Shown piece by piece: positions 7,627 through 12,413 of a stretch of DNA of 12,413 nt. A program made the position numbers and the translations under genes. The DNA lies in NCBI GenBank assembly GCA_964473355.1, contig CAYYOS010000076.1, positions 1-12,413 of the forward strand. Direction: 5' to 3'. The DNA comes from CAYYOS01 sp964473355 (GTDB lineage Bacteria; Pseudomonadota; Gammaproteobacteria; Burkholderiales; REEB80). Below the pieces are notes generated by a model, which was given only the letters and a program-made list of their open reading frames with translations, had not been told where the DNA came from and did no database searches. Numbering within the stretch: position 1 is the stretch's first letter; each line of letters begins with the position of its first letter.

Positions 7627-7895
7627 GCCGATTTGCGCTCCGCCGTTTTTCGGCGAGCGCGCAATTCGCCTATTAAGTTATCCATCTCCGCCACCGCCCG
7701 AGTTAAACCCTGACTTGCCTCCGCGGTTGCTTTTTTGAATTCAGCGGTGAGTTTGGTTAATTCCCTTTCCTCCTCACTTGGCTCAAAGCGCTGTCGAATT
7801 AATTCCCCAACGCTGATCTTGCCCCGGGCCGCCTCCTTTTGCAGCTTGTTTTTAAGCCCAGGGGGGGTGACAAATTCTATGCGTTCAGTTTTCAT
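7623..7895 (-). CDS. Small ribbon-helix-helix (RHH) protein with helical C-terminal extension
   Basis: A 90-residue protein. The first 40 residues fit the RHH (MetJ/Arc) DNA-binding pattern: a beta-strand RIEFVTP, helix 1 GLKNKLQKEAARG, the turn ISVGEL and helix 2 GELIRQRFEP. RHH proteins dimerise through the strand and insert it in the major groove. Residues 41-90 are highly charged and helical (EEERELTKLTAEFKKATAE, then RAVAEMDNLIGELRARRKTAE), longer than a typical Arc-type protein and likely a coiled coil. The ATG has a good Shine-Dalgarno sequence (GGAG, 5-nt spacing) and a strong promoter just upstream. The stop overlaps the next small gene as GTGA. It is the first gene of a same-strand run that continues through the MFS transporter, ssb and the response regulator. 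An autorepressor or antitoxin role is plausible by analogy; a chromosome- or plasmid-type partition role is less likely without a ParA. The fold call is moderately secure, the function unknown. Confidence 0.75.
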   Translation of the reverse strand: MKTERIEFVTPPGLKNKLQKEAARGKISVGELIRQRFEPSEEERELTKLTAEFKKATAEASQGLTRAVAEMDNLIGELRARRKTAERKSA

Positions 7896-7925
7896 GGTTT
7901 CTCCGTATCCGGTACAGGTTACGTA

Positions 7926-7953
7926 ATTGTAGCAGCGTGGACTGGCATGTCAA
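7926..7953 (-). promoter_or_regulatory. Sigma70-type promoter for the RHH cassette
   Basis: On the minus strand a perfect -35 TTGACA (7953-7948) is followed by a 16-bp spacer and a -10 TACAAT (7931-7926, 5 of 6 consensus). Transcription would begin near 7919, about 24 nt before the RHH ATG. An 8-bp palindrome TTACGTAA (7919-7926) covers the predicted start site and touches the -10, a place where a repressor would block transcription. This is the strongest promoter-like sequence I found upstream of the RHH-to-response-regulator run. Confidence 0.65.
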
Positions 7954-7968
7954 GGCAATAAGAATGGA

Positions 7969-7998
7969 TTGCGCAAAGGCCGAAAAATTGCGTATATT
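7969..7998 (+). promoter_or_regulatory. Possible uvrA promoter
   Basis: A good -10 TATATT (7993-7998) lies 18 bp after a poor -35 TTGCGC (7969-7974; only TTG matches). Transcription would begin near 8005, leaving a leader of about 23 nt with a short AGG close to the ATG. It is back to back with the RHH promoter. No LexA box of the CTGT-N8-ACAG type is visible, so SOS control of uvrA is not supported by this sequence. Confidence 0.35.
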
Positions 7999-8027
7999 AG
8001 CAGGTTAATCAGGAATCTCACAGGTAA

Positions 8028-10841
8028 ATGGATAGCATTAAAATTCGCGGTGCGCGCACCCACAATTTAAAAAATATTAATCTTGACATACCCCGCAACA
8101 AACTGGTCGTCATTACCGGCTTGTCCGGTTCCGGGAAATCTTCCTTAGCGTTCGATACGCTGTATGCAGAAGGCCAGCGACGCTACGTAGAATCACTTTC
8201 CGCCTATGCGCGGCAGTTTCTGCAACGCATGGAAAAGCCCGACGTTGATTTGATCGAAGGCTTATCCCCGGCTATCTCCATCGAGCAAAAAGCCACGTCC
8301 CACAATCCTCGCTCAACGGTGGGGACGGTGACGGAAATTCACGATTACCTGCGTCTGCTTTACGCGCGGGTAGGCGATCCTTTTTGCCCGGAACACAATA
8401 TATTGCTACAAGCCCAAAGTGTTAGTCAGATGGTGGACTTTGTGCTGGCGCTGCCGCCGGATACCAAGCTGATGATCGTTGCGCCCTTAGTCGCGAATCG
8501 TAAAGGCGAGCAACTGGAGTTGTTTGATGGATTGCGAGCGCAAGGTTTTGTGCGCTTGCGAATAAACGGTAAAAATTATGACATCGATAGTTTGCCAAAA
8601 CTGGATAAAAATAAAAAGCACACGATTGAAGTTGTGGTAGACCGCGTGAAAGTTAATCCGGATATTAAATTACGTTTGGCGGAATCTTTTGAAACTGCTT
8701 TGCGGCTAGCGGAAGGGCGGGCGCTGGCGGTGGAAATGGATGGCGGCCAAGAGCATTTGTTTTCCGCGCAATTTGCTTGTCCAATTTGTAGTTACTCCCT
8801 AGCGGAATTAGAGCCGCGACTTTTTTCCTTCAACAACCCCATGGGCGCATGTCCGCATTGTGACGGATTGGGTTCAATTAGTTTTTTCGACGAACGGCGC
8901 GTCGTGCAATTTCCCCATTTGAGCTTGGCCTCCGGGGCAATTAAAGGCTGGGACAGGCGCAACCAGTATTATCATCAAATGCTTTCTGATTTAAGCGGAC
9001 ATTACCGTTTTGACTTGGACATGCCCTTCGAGGACTTGCCGGACAAAATTCGCCAGATCGTATTACACGGCAGCGGCCGCGAGAAAATCCGCTTTCACTA
9101 TTTTGGGGAACGAAAATCCGTCGATCATACTTTTGAAGGCATCTTACCAAACTTAGCGCGGCGCTATCGCGAAACCGATTCCATCACCGTACGTGAAGAG
9201 TTGGCCAAATATCTAAACCAACAACCGTGTCCGGAATGTTTAGGCTCACGTTTACGGCTGGAAGCGCGCAACGTGCGGATTGCTAATAAAGCCATTTTCG
9301 AAGTTAGTCATCTGCCCTTAAAGCAAGCCTTAGGTTTTTTTGAAGGCTTGGGTTTGGTGGGGCAGAAGCAGGCGATTGCCGAAAAAATTGTGAAAGAAAT
9401 TATCGCCCGCCTACAATTTTTAACCAACGTGGGCTTGGAATATTTAAGCCTGGATCGCTCGGCCGAAACATTATCAGGCGGGGAGGCGCAACGCATCCGC
9501 TTAGCCAGTCAAATTGGGTCGGGCTTAACCGGCGTGATGTACGTATTGGACGAACCCTCTATTGGATTGCATCAACGCGACAACAACCGATTGCTGGAAA
9601 CCCTAAAGCACCTGCGCGACTTAGGTAATAGCGTGATTGTCGTCGAGCATGATGAGGAAGCGATTAACACCGCCGACCATATTATTGATATGGGAGAAGG
9701 CGCGGGAGACCACGGCGGCAAAGTTGTCGCCGAAGGCAATCCACGAGAGATACAAAATAACCCGGCCTCGTTAACGGGGTTATACCTCAGCGGCAAATTA
9801 AAAATCCCTACCCCTAAGCGCCGCCATCGGCCCGACGCCACCCGCACGCTCATTTTAAAAGGCGCCAGCGGTAACAATTTAAAAAATATCGATTTGCAAT
9901 TGCCCGTGGGCCTTTTTGTGTGCGTAACCGGCGTGTCGGGCTCGGGCAAATCGACGTTAATTAACGATACATTATGCCGCGCCATCTCTCGGCATTTATA
10001 TGGCAGCAATGTGGAGCCCGCAGAGCACGAGGAAATTTTAGGCTTAGAATTTTTTGATAAAGTCATTGATGTCAACCAAAGCCCCATAGGCCGCACGCCG
10101 CGTTCTAATCCGGCAACCTATACCGGATTATTTACACCCATCAGAGAACTTTTTGCCGGTGTCGGGCAAGCCCGGGAGCGTGGCTATGGGCCGGGACGTT
10201 TTTCATTTAACGTGAAAGGCGGGCGCTGCGAAGCCTGTCAGGGCGATGGCGTTATCAAAGTTGAAATGCATTTCTTGCCGGATATATTTGTCGCATGCGA
10301 CACCTGCAAAGCCAAACGTTATAACCGTGAAACCCTAGAAATTTTATATAAGGGAAAAAATATCCACGAAATTTTGCAGATGACGGTAGAGCAGGCGTTT
10401 GAGTTTTTTAACCCGGTGCCGGTTGTTGCGCGCAAATTAAAAACGCTGCTGGATGTGGGCTTAGGCTATATAACTTTAGGACAATCTGCGACCACCTTAT
10501 CCGGGGGGGAAGCGCAACGGGTTAAGCTTTCGCTGGAATTATCAAAGCGCGACACCGGCCGGACCCTATATATTTTAGATGAGCCGACTACTGGATTGCA
10601 TTTTAAAGACATTGAATTGCTGCTGAAAGTATTGCATCGCTTAAGAGATCACGGCAATACGGTCGTCGTAATCGAACATAATCTCGATGTTATCAAAACG
10701 GCGGATTGGATAGTTGATCTCGGTCCCGAAGGGGGCGATGGCGGCGGGGAAATTATCGCGGAAGGCACACCGGAAAATATTGCCGATGCGCGATTGAGCT
10801 ACACGGGCAAATATCTGCGGCCAATGCTGGAAAAAAAATAA
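8028..10841 (+). CDS. uvrA: Excinuclease ABC subunit A (UvrA)
   Basis: Damage-sensing ATPase of nucleotide excision repair; a UvrA dimer loads UvrB at lesions. It has 937 residues (E. coli UvrA 940) and is complete. First ATPase half: Walker A GLSGSGKS (31-38), UvrB-binding and insertion regions, a zinc site Cys251/Cys254/Cys275/Cys278, an extra CPEC pair at 401-404, signature LSGGEAQR (482-489) and Walker B VLDEP (506-510). Second half: Walker A GVSGSGKS (635-642), a zinc site Cys734/Cys737/Cys757/Cys760 next to the DNA-contacting region, signature LSGGEAQR (824-831) and Walker B ILDEP (849-853). All key residues are intact. The ATG at 8028 gives the standard N-terminus MDSIKIRGARTHNLKN; only a short AGG three bases upstream could act as a ribosome site. 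It is transcribed away from the transporter-ssb genes, as in relatives, but here two small genes lie between. Confidence 0.98.
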   Translation: MDSIKIRGARTHNLKNINLDIPRNKLVVITGLSGSGKSSLAFDTLYAEGQRRYVESLSAYARQFLQRMEKPDVDLIEGLSPAISIEQKATSHNPRSTVGTVTEIHDYLRLLYARVGDPFCPEHNILLQAQSVSQMVDFVLALPPDTKLMIVAPLVANRKGEQLELFDGLRAQGFVRLRINGKNYDIDSLPKLDKNKKHTIEVVVDRVKVNPDIKLRLAESFETALRLAEGRALAVEMDGGQEHLFSAQFACPICSYSLAELEPRLFSFNNPMGACPHCDGLGSISFFDERRVVQFPHLSLASGAIKGWDRRNQYYHQMLSDLSGHYRFDLDMPFEDLPDKIRQIVLHGSGREKIRFHYFGERKSVDHTFEGILPNLARRYRETDSITVREELAKYLNQQPCPECLGSRLRLEARNVRIANKAIFEVSHLPLKQALGFFEGLGLVGQKQAIAEKIVKEIIARLQFLTNVGLEYLSLDRSAETLSGGEAQRIRLASQIGSGLTGVMYVLDEPSIGLHQRDNNRLLETLKHLRDLGNSVIVVEHDEEAINTADHIIDMGEGAGDHGGKVVAEGNPREIQNNPASLTGLYLSGKLKIPTPKRRHRPDATRTLILKGASGNNLKNIDLQLPVGLFVCVTGVSGSGKSTLINDTLCRAISRHLYGSNVEPAEHEEILGLEFFDKVIDVNQSPIGRTPRSNPATYTGLFTPIRELFAGVGQARERGYGPGRFSFNVKGGRCEACQGDGVIKVEMHFLPDIFVACDTCKAKRYNRETLEILYKGKNIHEILQMTVEQAFEFFNPVPVVARKLKTLLDVGLGYITLGQSATTLSGGEAQRVKLSLELSKRDTGRTLYILDEPTTGLHFKDIELLLKVLHRLRDHGNTVVVIEHNLDVIKTADWIVDLGPEGGDGGGEIIAEGTPENIADARLSYTGKYLRPMLEKK

Positions 10842-11058
10842 AGTGCGGGCCTGTAACGAAGTTGTTAGCGCGGGCCTATGTTACTACAGGTCTGCCTAAG
10901 CTGAACGAGTCGCTTGCCCGAATTGCACGAGCTGGATGATCAGCTTTGGAGATTCCATTACATCGCGCTGAATTGCTACGAGCCAGTTGCTGACACGGGG
11001 CAACTGACCGCCAGCACCAGACAGCATTTCCAGCCTTCGCGTTCTTCCATAAACCAAG
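10842..11058. other. Intergenic gap between convergent uvrA and surface-protein genes
   Basis: No convincing gene lies in these 217 bases. Two short frames (10914-11096 plus, 10896-11105 minus) overlap one another, lack ribosome sites and have compositions I cannot match to a family. Both flanking genes end here, so terminators are expected, but I see no GC-rich hairpin followed by a T-run on either strand. The first 50 bases hold short direct and inverted repeats, described separately. Inverted AAGCTG / CAGCTT hexamers flank a longer, otherwise plain stretch near 10899-10945. Confidence 0.6.
10845..10890. repeat. Short direct and imperfect inverted repeat just after uvrA
   Basis: GCGGGCCT occurs at 10845-10852 and again at 10870-10877, a period of 25 bp. 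An imperfect inverted repeat pairs CCTGTA (10850-10855) with TACAGG (10885-10890), and alternatively GTAAC (10853-10857) with GTTAC (10880-10884). An inner TAAC/GTTA stem with a 6-base loop spans 10854-10867. This could fold in RNA as a terminator-like or mRNA-end structure but has no T-run. It could also be a degraded mobile-element end. Confidence 0.35.
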
Positions 11059-12413
11059 CTAACGGAACGGATGGCCGACCTTTCCCGTCGAAATGACCAT
11101 TTCATCGAGATAGATTTGGTCTCCAGTTACAGCGTGACCATACGCGCCGAATTGGTTGAACCAAATTCCAAAGCCTGGCTCAACCGCAGGCGCCGTCGGG
11201 TTCGAATAGCGAATGTACAAGTAATCGTTGAACTGGCGGCGGCCGTTTCCATCGAGCGCGGTGGTTCCCGACGCAAGCATGGCGGCACCCGGTGCAGTGG
11301 TCACATAAATCTCCACCACCCACGGCACTTGGTCCAGATCGAAATGGGTTTCCAGGCACATCCATTCATCGTAGTGGTCCTGTAAAAGCAGCCAGTTGCT
11401 ATGACTAACCTGATTAACGGCGTTATTGGAGCTAAAGTAAGCATCGCTAGAAATGTCATACCAAACAAGTTCCTGATAGTTGTCGCCTCTAAAGCCATTA
11501 TCTGGACTGCCCGGATGCCAGAAGTGGTTAAAACCAATGGTACGTTCCTCCGGAGAAAAACTGACTAAGCTGGCAGTGGCGCCCGATGCTTGCCCGACGA
11601 GCGTCTCACCCGGTAGGAACGTGCCCACGACATTCGTGACCCGGACATTTCTGTTTTCGTAAGGCAAAAAGACATCCGCGCGCGCATTTGAAGTCTGCCC
11701 CCGTACGCGTTCCCGCGCCTGGAAGGTACCGGAAATTGCCGTGTAATCCAGAAAGCCTCCGCCTGAGCCAACAAAATAGTTTATCTTTGACCCATCGACC
11801 GTACGTACCCGGGCGTCGATATACCCATTTGAATACTTCATACACTGCCGCACCCAGAAATCTCGCGAATAAGTGGAGAGATTTCCAGTGAAGTTCTTAA
11901 GGAAGTAGTAACTTGTGCCGCCCGCATCAACCGGCGCATCGAAGGTCGACGTGGCGCGAAAGGCGGGGCCGTTGTTCACGCCACCGATAAGCAGGTGTTC
12001 ACGCGTCCAAGGTTGGCCGTTATTCCCGAACAGCCAGCCGTCAAATCCGTAGGTGAGATTTGACCCCGAGTTGTCGAAGTGCTCTTCGAACAGAATCTGC
12101 ATCGTGTTGTTTATGAACGTCGCCGTTACGTTTTGATTCGCACTCATAGCCACCACACACGCACCGCTACCACTACACCCACCACTCCACCCCGAGAAAC
12201 TATAACCGCTAGCCGGGATTGCACTTAAGGTAACACTGGTACCGTTGTTATAAGTAGCGCTACAGGTAGGATTACAAGTAATCCCGCCGGGGTTGGAAGT
12301 GACCGTACCACTACCCATCACGCTGACATTCAAGGTATAACTCGTCGGCACGCCCCCGGGGGTCGCTACCACCTCCCCACTCCACCCACTCCGATTCCCC
12401 GCCCGATCAATGG
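11059..12413 (-). CDS. Secreted modular protein, C-terminal part (FN3 tail, InlB-like repeat, jelly-roll domain); start beyond window
   Basis: The frame is open to the window edge; the GTG at 12372 is internal because residues before it (DRAGNRSGWSGEV) match the end of a fibronectin-type III domain. Counting that GTG as residue 1, residues 12-87 form an InlB-B-like bacterial repeat (NVSVMGSGTVTSNPGG, then GYSFSGWSGGCSGSGACVV) with paired cysteines 33/37 and 66/72, typical of extracellular proteins. Residues 93-437 resemble a concanavalin-like jelly roll of the LamG or polysaccharide-lyase kind: opening strand ILFEEHFDN, aromatic strands FWVRQCMKYSNGYIDARV, and closing strand GDQIYLDEMVIST. 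Inserted at about 212-272 is a module with GTFxxxExVxGxxS repeats like those of phage structural proteins. Likely exported and cell-surface or extracellular, possibly glycan-binding or glycan-cleaving; catalytic residues cannot be assigned. No sorting signal (PEP-CTERM or LPXTG) is seen at the C-terminus, which ends GKVGHPFR. Confidence 0.8.
   Translation of the reverse strand, partial: IDRAGNRSGWSGEVVATPGGVPTSYTLNVSVMGSGTVTSNPGGITCNPTCSATYNNGTSVTLSAIPASGYSFSGWSGGCSGSGACVVAMSANQNVTATFINNTMQILFEEHFDNSGSNLTYGFDGWLFGNNGQPWTREHLLIGGVNNGPAFRATSTFDAPVDAGGTSYYFLKNFTGNLSTYSRDFWVRQCMKYSNGYIDARVRTVDGSKINYFVGSGGGFLDYTAISGTFQARERVRGQTSNARADVFLPYENRNVRVTNVVGTFLPGETLVGQASGATASLVSFSPEERTIGFNHFWHPGSPDNGFRGDNYQELVWYDISSDAYFSSNNAVNQVSHSNWLLLQDHYDEWMCLETHFDLDQVPWVVEIYVTTAPGAAMLASGTTALDGNGRRQFNDYLYIRYSNPTAPAVEPGFGIWFNQFGAYGHAVTGDQIYLDEMVISTGKVGHPFR
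11557..11739 (-). repeat. Two diverged copies of a phage-type GTF-GE-V-G-SGA module
   Basis: Within the surface protein, copy 1 reads ISGTFQARERVRGQTSNARA and copy 2 reads VVGTFLPGETLVGQASGATA, separated by about 14 residues. The shared pattern is GTF, three residues, E, one residue, V, one residue, G, two residues, S, one residue, A. Copy 2 keeps the classical GE and SGATA; copy 1 is diverged at both. I recall this pattern mainly from tail and other structural proteins of phages and from large marine viral proteins. It interrupts the jelly-roll domain rather than standing between domains. Confidence 0.5.

Noticed and set aside
7896..8027. LexA box between uvrA and the divergent genes
   Set aside because: Only a half site CTGT appears (minus strand, near 7914-7917); the partner eight bases on is CGGA, not ACAG. 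Nothing else fits CTGT-N8-ACAG.
10850..10900. Integron attC-like site after uvrA
   Set aside because: GTTAGCG resembles but does not match the GTTRRRY core, the opposite core is absent, and there is no integrase gene or cassette structure nearby.
10914..11096. 60-residue plus-strand frame after uvrA
   Set aside because: No ribosome site, overlaps the end of the convergent surface-protein gene, unfamiliar composition, and a competing minus-strand frame covers the same bases.
10896..11105. 69-residue minus-strand frame after the surface-protein gene
   Set aside because: It starts inside the surface-protein gene in another frame, has no ribosome site I can see, and its translation matches no family I know.

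Overview
The window looks chromosomal and comes from a beta- or gammaproteobacterium. UvrA and SSB sequence character and the gene order (uvrA divergent from a YajR-like transporter gene followed directly by ssb) fit both classes. I lean weakly to Betaproteobacteria with moderate GC; this is an inference from remembered family sequences, not a search.

Layout, left to right. (1) Bases 1-566, plus strand: the 3' part of a SAM hydroxide adenosyltransferase (DUF62) gene that starts before the window. Its last 26 bases overlap, tail to tail, the end of the next unit. (2) Bases 541-4712, minus strand: a two-gene RND efflux unit, with a lipoprotein periplasmic adaptor followed by an HAE1-type inner-membrane pump whose start overlaps the adaptor stop (ATGA). 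No outer-membrane channel gene is present. (3) Bases 4864-7895, minus strand: a tight run of five genes. In transcription order these are a small ribbon-helix-helix (RHH) protein, a small coiled-coil protein (GTGA overlap), an MFS transporter with a C-terminal YAM-like domain, ssb, and an orphan NarL/FixJ-type response regulator. Junctions are 4 bp overlap, 68 bp, 1 bp and 6 bp. (4) Bases 7896-8027: a divergent intergenic region with a good sigma70-type promoter facing the RHH gene and a weaker one facing uvrA. (5) Bases 8028-10841, plus strand: complete uvrA. (6) Bases 10842-11058: a non-coding gap with short repeats. (7) Bases 11059-12413, minus strand: the C-terminal part of a secreted modular protein (FN3-type tail, InlB-like repeat, lectin/lyase-like jelly roll carrying an inserted phage-type repeat module). 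It begins beyond the window.

How the genes relate. UvrA (nucleotide excision repair) and SSB (replication and repair) form the conserved DNA-maintenance core. The unusual part is the RHH plus coiled-coil pair between uvrA and the transporter-ssb genes. Its promoter is the only strong one I can see upstream of ssb, and I see no terminator between the pair and ssb, so the pair could control ssb and the response regulator. The response regulator lies just upstream of the efflux pair in the same direction and may control it. The best candidate for something undescribed is this RHH/coiled-coil cassette; the second is the modular surface protein with a phage-type insert.
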